The notes below the pieces were generated by a model. It searched no databases. It was not told the DNA's origin and saw only the letters and a list, made by a program, of their open reading frames with translations. Shown here one piece after another: positions 32,782-43,545 of a stretch of 64,000 nucleotides of DNA. Made by a program: the position numbers and the translations under genes. Numbering within the stretch: the first letter of the stretch is position 1; each line of letters begins with the position of its first letter. Source of the stretch: Pochonia chlamydosporia 170 (lineage: Eukaryota; Ascomycota; Sordariomycetes; Hypocreales; Clavicipitaceae); contig NC_035790.1 of NCBI RefSeq assembly GCF_001653235.2, positions 5,146,001 through 5,210,000 of the forward strand, read 5' to 3'.

Positions 32782-33353
32782 ATCGGGCTCTCAATCAATT
32801 GAAACCCTTTCGCAGGCGGACGGTGTCATGTTCGGTGGTGCATGGGGTTCGAGGAGTTGTCGTCGGCAGCACATGGAAATTCGGGTCCCGCAGGCTGAGA
32901 AGTTCCACAGGAGCAAGAGCATCCGACTGTTGATTGACACCATTTGGTGACGTAGGGGGACTCTTGCTCTCTTTCAGCGATGGGCAGGGGCGCGACAGGG
33001 AGAAATCGGACAAACACGTGCAGTGGGTTCAGTGGGTTCCCGTTATGCAACTCAGTGTCTGGCCAATCAGACACAGCCAAACGCACTTCTGGTCACAGAC
33101 TGACCAGGAGGTGGGTGCAAGTTGGCTGGTCTTGTCTTGCCTCTCGGTACGTACTCAACCGGGGTCACCGGCGTCTGGCGCGATAAGATTTCGTGCTTCT
33201 CAAATTTCTTTGCCCATCAATCCGTCTTTACGGCATCCACGACATCAAACTTCGTCCGTGTATTCTTTTTCAGCAGAGCATTTCTCAAACTCCACTAGCA
33301 ATTTTTGCATTTACCCTATTAATTCTTTAATTTTACATCATTTGATCTTCGTC
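32782..33353. promoter_or_regulatory. Bidirectional promoter between CQD1-like and heme lyase genes
   Basis: 572 bp between divergent starts of two mitochondrial genes. At 33057-33072 lies GTCTGGCCAATCAGAC: a CCAATCA-type element, the preferred form for the fungal CCAAT-binding (HAP) complex, embedded between inverted GTCTG/CAGAC arms. Another GTCTGG starts at 33173. Confidence 0.5.
33063..33069 (+). promoter_or_regulatory. CCAAT (HAP-complex type) element
   Basis: CCAATCA within GGCCAATCAG, about 290 bp from both flanking start codons. HAP complexes regulate respiratory genes in fungi; use here is inferred. Confidence 0.4.
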
Positions 33354-34457
33354 ATGGGCTGGTTCTGGGCTGAGCCTACTCCCCTCGCGGCGCGCACGCC
33401 AAGTGGCCATCCCCCGGTTGTTGGCGATAAAGCACCTCCTGTATGCAGCCTCTCTCCCGTCAACATGGCATATGACTTGCTCTCTAACTCCTTTTCCTAG
33501 GCTGGATGCCCGATGCACCAAAAGACCCTCGATGCGCTGAATCCGAATGAAAAGCCTCAAAAGCAGGCGCCTGGTCCGTCCGCCTCAGGTTGCCCGGTTC
33601 CTCACGAAGCTCGCACAACGCAGGACAAGCCCAAGTCTTTGCTATCGCAATTGAACCCGCTCAACTACATGTTCCCCGACTTGTCGCAGGATCGCGCCCC
33701 CAATCAAGCCATCGCACTACCTACGAGCAGAGAAGAGTCAACGATTCCAAAAGGCTCCGGGGATGGCACATGGGAGTATCCTTCGCCACAGCAAATGTAT
33801 AATGCTCTACTGCGCAAGGGCTACACAGACACTGATGTAACTGCTGTCGAATCCATGGTGTCTGTTCACAACTTCCTCAACGAAGGCGCATGGGCGGAAA
33901 TTGTTGGTTGGGAGCAGCGTTTCGCCAAGGGCTTGTATAACGGGTGGCAAGTATGCAGGCGCGGCGAGGCACATACTCCTGAAGAGTTGGAGCGAAACTG
34001 GGACATCAATGACCCTGAGCCTACTCTCATCCGGTTCCAGGGTCGGCCCAAGGACCTGACGCCCAAGGCTACAATGCTGCAGGTCCTGGGCTGGATCTAT
34101 CCATCAAAGTTTGGGTAGGTGCTTCTACGCAAGATACTATTTATGAATGACATTCGTGTTCTAACATTTCACAGCACTGAGCCTCCTTTTGATCGACACG
34201 ATTGGTACGTCTCACGAGAGGTCAATGGCGAGAAACAACAGGTCCGCTACGTCATCGACTATTACTCCGGCGAACCTGAGCCCACTGGTGAACCTGTCTT
34301 CTACCTTGACGTCCGGCCTGCCGCTACTCCTCGAGGCTCTGCCGAGCGCATTATTCGATGGAGCACAGATGTGTGGTGGAAAGCCATCGGGGGCGACAAG
34401 CGAGAGCAGGATCCGCAACCCTTCTTCCGTCACAACTCTTCCAAGCCTTGGGGCTAG
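33354..34457 (+). CDS. CYC3: Holocytochrome c synthase (cytochrome c heme lyase)
   Basis: Three exons, 33354-33440, 33501-34114 and 34175-34457; both introns are 60 bp. The product is 327 residues. The N-terminal half has two CP heme-regulatory motifs, GCPMH with Cys32 (formed right after the first splice junction) and SGCPVPHEA with Cys60. The conserved lyase body follows: [49 protein letters not shown] with the axial His region, [13 protein letters not shown], and [12 protein letters not shown]. The C-terminus ends WWKAIGG...[11 protein letters not shown]. The enzyme attaches heme covalently to apocytochrome c (or c1) in the intermembrane space, at the inner membrane surface. The start ATG at 33354 gives MGWFWAEP, a common opening in fungal orthologues. 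Whether it is the c or c1 lyase (CYC3 vs CYT2) is less certain. Confidence 0.92.
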
Positions 34458-35078
34458 AGAAGCGCACAAGATGTCCTTTTTTTTTTCTCTGTAATTGTAT
34501 CACCAAAAGAAATGTATTCTACTCCACAGCAGCATATGGGACTGCATTGGGTCGCCGGCACGCACTTATGATTGATATGCAACGGCATGCTTTGTATCAT
34601 AGTTATAATAAGAACTGTGTTCCTAATTTGTTACAACTTTTCTCCGATTGATTTGAAAGACTTGCGACCAGAAAGCAACTTGATGTGTCGGCTTTATGCA
34701 AGAGCGAAAGAAAGCGAACACTTGTTGCAAGTGGTGGTTAGACCCTTGTTTGATCCCGCCTCAGCTACTACATACTATGGACATGGGGAGCCATGAGCTG
34801 CCACACAAAATACTGAGCATACCAACAGCTCTTTTTCTCACTCAACGAAACGTCTACGAAATTTGATTCTGACATGTATTTTTCCCGCCAGTGCGTGAGA
34901 TGTGTCACGCTAACTTTTATATGCCAACATTTAGCCTAGAGAGTAGTTTATAGGTGCTTACCCCTCGCGGAGCTTGCCGATTGCAAGACAAGTCAACATG
35001 ACTTAAAATCTGCAACTAAACAAGTCAGTCTTTTTTTAAACGACTACTGAAGAGAATATCATTCCTGGAAAACTCTTC
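34458..35078. other. Intergenic region
   Basis: About 620 bp between co-oriented genes. It has a run of ten T near 34476 and no supported gene. Confidence 0.45.
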
Positions 35079-36324
35079 ATGTTAGAAGATTTTGAGACAA
35101 GCTCACTCCACCGCACATTACCAACGAACATGAGTATTCGCCCTGGGCAGCTCTCACAGCAAGCTCGCCAAGCCCTCAGGAAGGAATTCGCATCAACCAA
35201 CGACGACCTGATACTCCAAGTCCCCAAGGTCGAACTTCATGTTCACATTGAAGGGACATTAACGCCTGAGCTGAGATGGAAGCTGGCGCAGCGACGTGGC
35301 ATAAAACCACGCTTTGGCGACTCAAATACCCAGTTCAGTACCGTGGAAGACTTGAAGACAGCGTATGCGAACGTAGTATCTAGCGCACAACTACGCTCTC
35401 TCGAACAAACAGGGCATCTGGTTACGTTTTTCCAGGCATACTATAGTGGTTTTGATTTGTTACAAACCAAAGAGGACTTTTATGATTTAGCATGGAATTA
35501 CTTTCACCGCGCAGCAGAATTGAATGTTCGCTACTGTGAGCCGTTCTTTGATCCACAGGGGCATGTTGGCCGTGGTGTTTCTTGGGATGACATGATGGAT
35601 GGCTTTAGGGCAGCGCAGGATAAAGCTGCCGAGGAACTAAATGTAAGATCATTGGGAAACGCTAATGTGAACGTCGACTGACTTGTTGATATAGGTTCAG
35701 TCGTCGTGGATAATGTGTTTTCTACGAGATCAGTCGCCAGACTCAGCTATGGATTGTTACACGGCCGCGTTGAAGTACAAGGACATGATTGTCGGGATAG
35801 GTCTCGACTCAAATGAACACAATCGACCACCATCTTTATTCGACGAATTATATACACTGGCCCGAAAGGATGGGTTTAAACTTACAGCCCATTGTGATGT
35901 TGGGGTCAAGAATACACATGAGCATATCCGCCAGGTTGCGAGTACAATTGCCGGCACAGGATTAGACCGCATAGATCATGGCTTAAATGCAGCTGATGAC
36001 CCAATATTGGTTGATTTGATTGCAAGACGCGGGCTATCCATGACGATTTGTCCTTGGGCGTATCTGCGACGAGAAACGTATGCCAGTATTGCAGAGAGAT
36101 TGCGAATATTGGTAGCTGCTGGTATTAGGATTTGCATCTCTAGTGATGATCCGCCGTATATGGATGATAGTTGGGTAACACACAATATGTTGCTTGCAAG
36201 GAAAATGTGTGGGCTTACAGATACGGAAGTGTTGAAGATGGTGAGAGACTCGGTCAGCATGTCTTGGGCAAGCGATGAAGTGAAAAGAGCAATTTTGAAA
36301 GAGATTGGTGATATAGTTGGATAG
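35079..36324 (+). CDS. Adenine/adenosine deaminase-family amidohydrolase
   Basis: Two exons, 35079-35642 and 35695-36324, with a 52-bp intron. The product is 397 residues from the first ATG; a second ATG at 35130 (MSIRPGQL) has a better -3 context and may be the real start. Zinc-binding HVHIEG (His54, His56) opens the TIM barrel. IGLDSNEHNRPP, LTAHCD with metal ligand His254, RIDHGL with His283, and SSDDPPYM with Asp339-Asp340 follow in the family order. The IGLDS.E and SSDDP forms resemble the adenine-deaminase branch. The family hydrolyses 6-aminopurines to hypoxanthine or inosine for purine salvage. Oddity: the usual HAGE motif, whose Glu is the proton donor, reads HCDV, so the canonical catalytic Glu is absent at that position. 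The substrate is therefore uncertain. Confidence 0.83.
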
Positions 36325-36854
36325 AAGCATATATAAGATACTTAAGTACTGTTTGTGGTAAAGAGTCTTGACCCTATATTCAAGAATACACTAACAAATC
36401 TCAACATGCCATAGCACACAACTCAATATGTGATACCTTTAGATTGTCCAAATACTTTGAGCCCCTCACTTTACCTCTAGTACGACTTTCTAAGCGCTTT
36501 TGATTTAAGCGTACTGCAATCACGCAATGCAATCATACACACCCAAATACAGCCACAAAGTGTCATGATCTAAACAGGTTAAGTTGTAGGGTAAGTGTGA
36601 CGTGAATAGTTTCATGACATGTCAAAGTCCAGGGTCCATCTCAGGAACCTGGAGTCACCAGCCCCACCTGACTGGTCAAGAAGTGGGCATTGTAGAATTA
36701 GCGCCCAAATTAATTCCAAACTTTCAACGTTAGCTTGTCCATCATCAGGAAGCAGAATTTCCAGCCGTTCAAGCATCGACCACAATTCCGACCCAGACTC
36801 ACCACCAGGCCGCAATCGCCTCCACGCACGATTGAAACGAGCCTCCGTGCAGGC
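36325..36854. other. Intergenic region
   Basis: 530 bp between co-oriented genes. The frame of the next gene is open upstream to 36735 but without an ATG before 36855. No separate gene is seen. Confidence 0.45.
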
Positions 36855-38492
36855 ATGGCTCCAGAATCATCGCCTGCAAAGATTGAAAAAGCATCAGGGA
36901 GGCTCACCGCCGACGAAGACGGCTACACCCGGCTGCACATCACCCCGTTGGACCAGGAGCTCGTGAAGATCGTCATCCCGGCTGCTGTGCTCCCTAGCGC
37001 TCGCAACATCTCCTTCCACTCGATTGACACATTCCCCGAGAAGCGATACGGATACGTCGACCTGCCTCTCATGGAGGCTGAAAAGTTGAAAAAGAAGCTC
37101 AATGGCACTACGTTGAAGGGCTTGAAGATGCGCATTGAGAAGGCTCGACAGGAGGAGAGAATCGAGCCCACGGGCCACGAGGATGCCGAGAAGAAAAGCA
37201 AGAAGAGAAAGTCAAAAGATGAACCTGAGAGTTCGAGGAAGAGGAAGCGCGATCACAATGTGGTAGAAGGAGTTACCCTCAAGGATCGAAAAGTGAAGCG
37301 TGGATGGACAGAATCCGCAGACACAAAGCGGAAAAACAAGATGAGCAAGGATAAATCTACCAAGGACAAGGAAAAGGACAAGAGGAAACAAATAAAGTCG
37401 AAATACACGGAGCAAGACGAGTGCCTCCTCAAGACAAAGCTGCCGCCTAATGCTGTCGGTAACTTGCCCGCGGCTGATGCGTACAAGAAGAAAAAGAAGA
37501 AGGGCAATGCGCGAGAAATTACAGTCCACGAGTTTGAAAAGACGACCAAATTTCCAAGTTTTTTGAAAAACTCGGTACCGGAAACGAATGGCAAGCCGGC
37601 AGTTGAGTTTCTTCAGGGCAAAGGCTGGGTCGATGAGGATGGCAACGTTATCGAGGTTGTGAAGCAGAAAGAGCTGCCAGCAGCCACGCCAAAGCGAAAG
37701 GAGGCTGCAAAGGCGAAGGTTGTCATACAGGAGGAGTCAGACGACGACACCAGCAGTAGTGGGACATCATCAGAAGAAGATGACGACACCTCTGATTCAG
37801 ATGTATCTGAAAACGCAGACACCAAGGAGGCCGATATCAAACAGGATAATGACGACAATACCTCGGAGGAAGAAGACACCAGCGGCGATGACTCTGCCGA
37901 CGAAGAGCAAGCACCAAGCTCCCCCAGCAAAGCCGACGACTCAAGACCACTCTCCTCCAGCTCCTCCAAAAGCCTGACAATCAAGATCCCACCACCCACC
38001 ACCCCTTCAGCAACCAAGGTCCATCCCCTAGAAGCGCTCTACAAACGTGTCCAACCCGCCGAGACCACCACCCAAACGCTAGCTCAGGAGCCCCAACCGT
38101 TCAGCTTCTTCGGAGGTGATGCCGAAAACGACGACATCGAGGACGAACCCGCTGGCGCCCCCATGCCCATGACCCCATTCACGCGACAAGACTTTGAATG
38201 GCGCAACGTCCGAAGCGCTGCGCCGACCCCCGACACCGCTCACCCAAGTCGCATGAAGAATTTTTGGGCCCCTCAGGATGATGATGCGGATATGGACGAC
38301 GTAGCTGAAGAAGAGGAAGACGATGAGGATGAAGGCACTCCTGCCCAGGCGCAAGCTGGATCGAGTGATTTCCAGACGTGGTTCTGGGAGAACCGACGGG
38401 ACTTGAATAAGTCGTGGATGACTAGGCGGAAGAGCGCTGCCAAGGAGAAGAGGCATAGGGAGAACAAGGCGAGGGCATCGAAGGCGATTTAG
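36855..38492 (+). CDS. Nucleolar RRM-type protein, NOP8-like
   Basis: Single exon, 545 residues from the ATG at 36855 (MAPESSPAK). Residues about 25-100 fold like a variant RRM (RLHITPLDQELVKIVIP, RYGYVDLPLMEAEKLKKKLNGTTLKGLKMRIEKAR). The protein then becomes Lys/Arg-rich with many KKRK nuclear/nucleolar signals. A conserved patch follows (KFPSFLK, VEFLQGKGWVDEDGNVIE), then a long Ser/Asp/Glu-rich acidic tract. The C-terminal block FWAPQDDDADMDD...FQTWFWENRRDLNKSWMTRRKSA is typical of fungal NOP8/SRP40-like proteins. NOP8 acts in 60S subunit assembly. The ORF extends upstream only through a TTG, so the ATG is preferred. Name confidence is moderate; the RRM plus acidic/basic nucleolar architecture is clear. 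Confidence 0.75.
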   Translation: MAPESSPAKIEKASGRLTADEDGYTRLHITPLDQELVKIVIPAAVLPSARNISFHSIDTFPEKRYGYVDLPLMEAEKLKKKLNGTTLKGLKMRIEKARQEERIEPTGHEDAEKKSKKRKSKDEPESSRKRKRDHNVVEGVTLKDRKVKRGWTESADTKRKNKMSKDKSTKDKEKDKRKQIKSKYTEQDECLLKTKLPPNAVGNLPAADAYKKKKKKGNAREITVHEFEKTTKFPSFLKNSVPETNGKPAVEFLQGKGWVDEDGNVIEVVKQKELPAATPKRKEAAKAKVVIQEESDDDTSSSGTSSEEDDDTSDSDVSENADTKEADIKQDNDDNTSEEEDTSGDDSADEEQAPSSPSKADDSRPLSSSSSKSLTIKIPPPTTPSATKVHPLEALYKRVQPAETTTQTLAQEPQPFSFFGGDAENDDIEDEPAGAPMPMTPFTRQDFEWRNVRSAAPTPDTAHPSRMKNFWAPQDDDADMDDVAEEEEDDEDEGTPAQAQAGSSDFQTWFWENRRDLNKSWMTRRKSAAKEKRHRENKARASKAI

Positions 38493-38768
38493 ACTTGAAT
38501 GAATTTATGAGACTTGCAGAGTATATAATGCACTAATTGTATACAACATTCTTCCGTTACACCTTACTGAGCTCCGGACTGGTGATTTTTGGTTCGTGGC
38601 ACACCACCATGGACATTGGCAAATATTCCATCATTGTTACTGAGTGGCACGATGGAGCAACGTATGCTTCTGCCACGGTATTACTACGTGTATTGAGCCA
38701 TATAGGGATTGCAACAAGTATATTAGGTTCTAGAGCACAATTTCCTAGTATGTATCTGAATACGGCTC

Positions 38769-40301
38769 TTAATGCCTATGCTTGGAGTGGTCCATATCGT
38801 TTTCACATATATGCGGCCGATTATCCTCTGAGCATGTATCATGTCGTCCTCTCCCCACTATCATTCTGCTCCCAGTTAGTGCTTCATATATCCCCGAGCT
38901 ATCTGCCTTGGGTGGCTTCAAGGTGCGCTCTTTCACTATGCTGTCCCGCGATCGGATCTTCGTGACTGGCACGGCTTCATTGGGTGCTGATTTCCTTGCT
39001 TCTGCAGTCCAAACGTTGTACTCTGGCCGCAGAAGTGACGACTGACCGAAATCATGCTGAGTATTCCGACGTAACTTGTCTAATATTTGAGGTACGATGC
39101 CGTCTGGACTGTCCCATGGCGTATCGTATGTCATTGGGACGTGGGAACTGCGTCGTCGATGGGAGGCAGAACCAATGGAACTTCCCAAACGCAATTTATC
39201 CGTGGAACCAGATGCTCGGGTTTCTCGACGATCATACGTGTAGGGATTAGCACCCATGAAGGGATCTTTGTCGAAGATGCTGTGATCACAAGGCACGGCT
39301 ATAGGTTGAGGGGCTTCCCATACGGTTTCTGGAGATGCTGGAGGTCGACCGCTGTGAGCATCAACCCCTCGATGGTAGAGATCGGTGGTAGGCGCGCTAG
39401 TGAGCTGCTCAATTTCGGCGGGTGGGTTGATCCAATCATTTGTGCAATGTCGTGGTCGCAGTTCTGGGAAAGAGGTCATGTTTGAATCCTCGTCGGTTGA
39501 TCGAGAGACTCTCTTTTGGAAGGATATATTCGACGATAACGGCTCCAGAGGGCTTGAAACATACTCCGCGGCCGCTTTCCCAGAAGTTGAACTGCCCTGA
39601 TCTTGACTATTCTTGAGTGTTGACTGTCGATAAATGCGTTTGTGGCTCGGAGAGTTGTTGAATAGTCTTGCTGATGACTTGGACCTCGATGTTCTTTCGA
39701 AGTCGGACGGTACATTTTCGGCCCAGAGTATCTCAGATACACTTCCGCGAGACATAATGGTGGCCTTGGTTGAAAGATCGTCCTTCAGATAGCTAACAGG
39801 CCATTGCTTATTCCAGTTCGTGTGCGTGAAGAATGTCTTGGGCACACTGATGGTTGTTGCTGGCCCGGCTGCAGCTGAGAGGCGCGGCGTAATGGATTTC
39901 CTTTCTCGATCAAAACTTGGAAGAATTGGGCTGCTATGAGTATCGCTGGTACTCGAACTTTTGGAATCGTTTTCGGATGCCATATCTTGCTGAAAGATAT
40001 CCATGCTAATCTTTACAATGTCTCTAATGTCGGCATCACTAACAAAGTAAAGACAATCCTGGGCATTGAGCTGGATTTCCGAGTCCCCTTGGAGAGTTAT
40101 GGACGCGTGACGGAGTTGTCTGGGTCGCAACCGGTCCTGTGCCTGGCGTTCCGCGTCCTGTATCATATTTTGACATCGTACACATTTTCCAAAGGTAGAT
40201 TCACCTGGACTCCCAACGTTCTGACCCCCTGAGGTTCGGGTCTGTATTTCTGAAGAGTGGTTGCAATGTTTTCGAAAGTTATTGACTCTGCTAGGCCCCA
40301 T
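38769..40301 (-). CDS. Uncharacterised 510-residue Ser-rich protein
   Basis: Single open exon, ATG at 40301 to TAA at 38769. I do not recognise it. It is hydrophilic, Ser/Arg/Thr-rich and predicted disordered by eye. Visible elements: a CVRCQNM pair of cysteines near residues 40-43, a more hydrophobic block LNAQDCLYFVSDADIRDIVKISMDIFQQDM (about 78-107, parts may form a helix), FFTHTNWNKQWPVSYLKDDLS near 155-180, and VWEAPQPIAVP...SIFDKDPFMGANPYTYDRR near 335-365. It has no signal peptide or membrane segment. Length, an unbroken frame and ordinary codon use support coding. It is tail-to-head with BUD22 on the same strand, with a 349-bp gap. Confidence 0.7.
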   Translation of the reverse strand: MGPSRVNNFRKHCNHSSEIQTRTSGGQNVGSPGESTFGKCVRCQNMIQDAERQAQDRLRPRQLRHASITLQGDSEIQLNAQDCLYFVSDADIRDIVKISMDIFQQDMASENDSKSSSTSDTHSSPILPSFDRERKSITPRLSAAAGPATTISVPKTFFTHTNWNKQWPVSYLKDDLSTKATIMSRGSVSEILWAENVPSDFERTSRSKSSARLFNNSPSHKRIYRQSTLKNSQDQGSSTSGKAAAEYVSSPLEPLSSNISFQKRVSRSTDEDSNMTSFPELRPRHCTNDWINPPAEIEQLTSAPTTDLYHRGVDAHSGRPPASPETVWEAPQPIAVPCDHSIFDKDPFMGANPYTYDRRETRASGSTDKLRLGSSIGSASHRRRSSHVPMTYDTPWDSPDGIVPQILDKLRRNTQHDFGQSSLLRPEYNVWTAEARKSAPNEAVPVTKIRSRDSIVKERTLKPPKADSSGIYEALTGSRMIVGRGRHDTCSEDNRPHICENDMDHSKHRH

Positions 40302-40650
40302 TGCTGGTGTCGGTTCGAAATGGTGCTTTGAAGCAATGAGGGCCTCTAGGTTGGGTTGATCAAGATCTGTTAGGCAGAATGTTGTCGTTAGAATGTCGAG
40401 TAAACTTCATAGGATATGCAAAATGGTGTGTCATTGAAAACATTTCGACCCGGCAGAGACAGAAGGTTGCCGCAAAATGTATTCGAGTGTAATAGCAACG
40501 GGAGCCACCAGCTCCTGCCTATGCTTGCGGTCAGCCGTAGGAGAAGCAGAACAAACGTAACATCGACGAGGTCGCGTACTTTATATATGCGCAATTCCAA
40601 AGAGATAGTTGCTTATGCCGGGGTATAAAGCTAATTCTACACTGTTTATA
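40302..40650. other. Short intergenic region upstream of the 510-residue protein
   Basis: 349 bp between two minus-strand genes; likely promoter of the 510-residue protein and 3' UTR of BUD22. No gene is seen. Confidence 0.45.
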
Positions 40651-42053
40651 CTAGTCGAATACGACTTTCGAACCTGCGAATGCAGTCGCCTTCTGGGACT
40701 CTTTTGCCTTCTTCCTCGCCTCCCAGCTTGGGTGCAGTTTCCCTTCGTCATCCCGCTTTGGGGCTGGAACTGGTACACCGTCGCCTTTATTGCCATTTCT
40801 TGCAACGGGGTTTAGGATGCCTTTCTTCCAAGGCGTCTTCCGCCCAGCGTCGTCTCCATCAACAGCACCTCGACGCATGTCCCAACCTGAGTCTCGGCCG
40901 CCTTTCTTTTGCGGCTTCAGCAAATGCTTGGCGCCGGAGCCATATTTCTGTTCCCAAATTGCTTGGCGCGCACGCTGTCCGCGGCGCTTCTTTGGCTTGG
41001 CTTCCTCAATGTCAGAAGCAGATTCCGAACCAGATATGTAACCGCCCATGAGGGATGGGAGGAAGGTGGAATCCCTGACAGAGCCGGGCTTGACGGCTGC
41101 TACTTTGTTCTTCTTTTGTTTCTTCTCCGGAGGTGGTGATGGAGACGGAGATGACGCTTGCGATGTGGGTTCCTCCTCAGACTCTTCACCAGAGCCAGAA
41201 ACTGAAATGTCGTCCAAGTTGACCGTCTCTTTGCCTCGGAACTGCGCATACTTGTCACTATTCCAGTCTTCCTCTTCGTCAGATGAGCTTCCTAGCAAGT
41301 CGTCTAACTTGCCAAATTCAGTGCTCTCTTCTGCCTCAGCGTCACTATCGACTTCACCCTTGTTCAATGTTGATCCTGGCTCGTCCACGTCTGAGCTGAA
41401 GCCTTCGAATTCTGACTCGTCGTCGAATTGATCCGACGCATTTTCGACGGAGAGTTCGGGCTCATCCCCGTTATGGGTTTGCTCTATCCGATCTGAGGGT
41501 TGCTCTTCCTGTTCCTTTCTCTCATTTTTGCGGGATCGCTTCGCATTCTCTGGCACTGGGACGTTCAGGATGGCGCAAACAGCCTTGACAGCTCGATGCA
41601 CGGCCTGCTTCACGGTGTCCCGGTTATACAGTCCACTTGTAACATTGTGAAGTGCGGCTTGCTCGTCCTCCGGTAAATCGGGTTTCGATACTCCACGTCG
41701 GAGCTCATCTGGAAGGTCGGGCGAAGCAGCAATTGATTTGACTTTTAGTAGCGACAGATGCAGATGCGCACGAGCGGTTTGATGGAGGTCGAGAGACTAA
41801 GCGCATATCAGCAGCAGCTCTGTGATTGCAGAAGTTGTAGGCTCTTCACACTCAGAGAGCTTACCTTTAGGACACCGATTTCTCTTTCTAGACGCTGGAT
41901 CTTATCTTGGGAAATACCCTGGTCTCGCAATCTCTTGCTCAGCCGCTGCCTCTCGAAGCCTTTTGACGCCTTCAATGCTTTAAAAACATCATCCTGGTGT
42001 TTTCCGAGTATATCGTTTAAGCTTGGTTCGCCGGTTCGCTTCCGTTTCGGCAT
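40651..42053 (-). CDS. BUD22: BUD22-like ribosome biogenesis protein
   Basis: Two exons, 42053-41865 and 41796-40651, with a 68-bp intron. The product is 444 residues. The ATG at 42053 gives MPKRKRTGEPS. The first exon encodes a helical segment (LNDILGKHQDDVFKALKASKGFERQRLSKRLR; coiled-coil-like heptads to IGVLK). The second exon has an N-terminal helix-rich part, then a long acidic Ser/Glu/Asp region. The BUD22 C-terminal signature is present: FLPSLMGGYISGSES, RGQRARQAIWEQKYG, LHPSWEARKKAKE, and a VVFD-type end. BUD22 is a nucleolar SSU-processome-associated factor for 40S assembly. It is divergent from the short-chain dehydrogenase gene. Confidence 0.9.
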
Positions 42054-42435
42054 TTTGTCGAAGAAGTTGGCCGTTATGTAGCGTATCGGTGATTTTGGCA
42101 TACCAGAAGAAGCTCCGGTGAAACTTTTGACGACAAATAGTCTTGAGTGCGGATAATATATATGCACTGTATAGCGATCTTGCACTATCGCCGTTATCGC
42201 ACGTTAGTAGACAGTGCGAATTGAGGTGCGCCTTTCATGGGTAACATGGTGGGGGTTACTAGACTTCTTGCTAGTGGGATAAAGCTACCTAAATTGTTGC
42301 CATCGCGGGGGCGGGGATGACGAGATGACAAACATTCATCCATGGTTATGGTCTGCGTACTTGACTATAGATTATAGAATCACTTAAATTCTAGGCAAGA
42401 TAGAGCCATCTCGTGCACCGCCGAATATCGCCATC
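42054..42435. promoter_or_regulatory. Divergent promoter BUD22/short-chain dehydrogenase
   Basis: 382 bp between divergent starts. No TATA box or gene is seen. Confidence 0.45.
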
Positions 42436-43545
42436 ATGTCTTCAAATTCCGGAAATGCGTCCCTTTCAGCGGTAGACTTGTTCAACGTTGACGGGCTGGT
42501 TGCTTTTGTTACTGGAGCAGGAACCGGTAAGGCTGATTACCAATTCCCACTGATATCGAGACATTTAGAAAGCTGACATAGCCCTCACAGGTATTGGGCT
42601 CATGTTTGTCAAGGCATTGGTCAAGAATGGCGCGGCAAAGGTTTACATTGCCGGTAGACGATTGGAAGTTCTCCAGGAAGCAGCTGCATCTGTTGGACCA
42701 AATGTAATACCCGTGCAGTGCGACGTCACATCCAAGGAAAGCCTGCAGGAGGCCGTAAAGCTTGTCGAAAAGGATTCTGGGTATGTAAACCTTTTGGTTT
42801 GCAACTCTGGCATTACTGGTCCTTCAGCTTCTGCCTTAACTCCCGAGACGACTCTGGAGGAGTGGGCGGACAACAACTTCGCACTGGACATGGACAAGTA
42901 TGTAGAAACGTTCGCAGTCAACACTGCCGCGGTATGGTACACTACATTGGCGTTCTTGAAGCTTCTCGACCAGGGAAATAAGAAGAAGAATGTCACGCAA
43001 CAATCCCAAGTGGTCATTACGAGCTCAATTGCTGGGTTCAACAAGACTTCCACAGCTGGCTGGGCGTACGGGCAGTCAAAGACAGGGGCAATTCTGGCAG
43101 CGAAACAGCTTGCTACGGTCTTACCCCGATGGAATATACGGTAAGTTTTCGACCCTCGGTCTGGTTCGGTTATTTGCAAAACATTTCTGACTCGATGTGT
43201 GCTTTGTATCTGGTGTTTAGCGCAAATTGCATCGCCCCTGGAAGTAAGTTACTCGGAATCAAACACAAAGCTCCGACTGAGTCGGCTCGGACATCGAGAC
43301 TAACAAAAGGATTTCATGCAGTATTCCCGAGTGACATGTCAGGCCCGGTTGTCCAGCAGTACAAGGATGAAACGGGAGGATATGGCGCAGTTCCCACGAC
43401 AATGATCCCCATGGGCAGGTTTGGAGACGAGACAGACATGGCCGGAACTATTCTCTATCTGGCATCGAAAGCGGGCTCATACTGCAACGGGGTTGTTGTA
43501 GTCGTCGACGGAGGCCGTCTGGGCACGTTTCCATCAATCAATTAG
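42436..43545 (+). CDS. Short-chain dehydrogenase/reductase
   Basis: Four exons: 42436-42526, 42591-43140, 43221-43243 and 43322-43545. Introns are 64, 80 and 78 bp. The product is 295 residues. The first splice junction completes the Rossmann motif TGAGTGIG. CNSG follows (NAG-type structural motif), and the catalytic Ser is in VITSSIAGF. YGQSK supplies the Tyr-Lys pair, and the third exon is only 23 nt, encoding the ANCIAPG segment that precedes the substrate loop. The C-terminus has VVVVVDGGRLG, typical of classical SDRs. Resemblance is to the 3-oxoacyl-ACP reductase/RhlG-like branch, but the substrate cannot be assigned. No signal peptide is seen. The 23-nt exon restores the conserved N-CIAPG-IFPSDM order, which supports it. 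Confidence 0.88.

Noticed and set aside
42643..43179. 178-codon minus-strand frame
   Set aside because: Antisense to the short-chain dehydrogenase exon 2, whose motifs are intact on the + strand.
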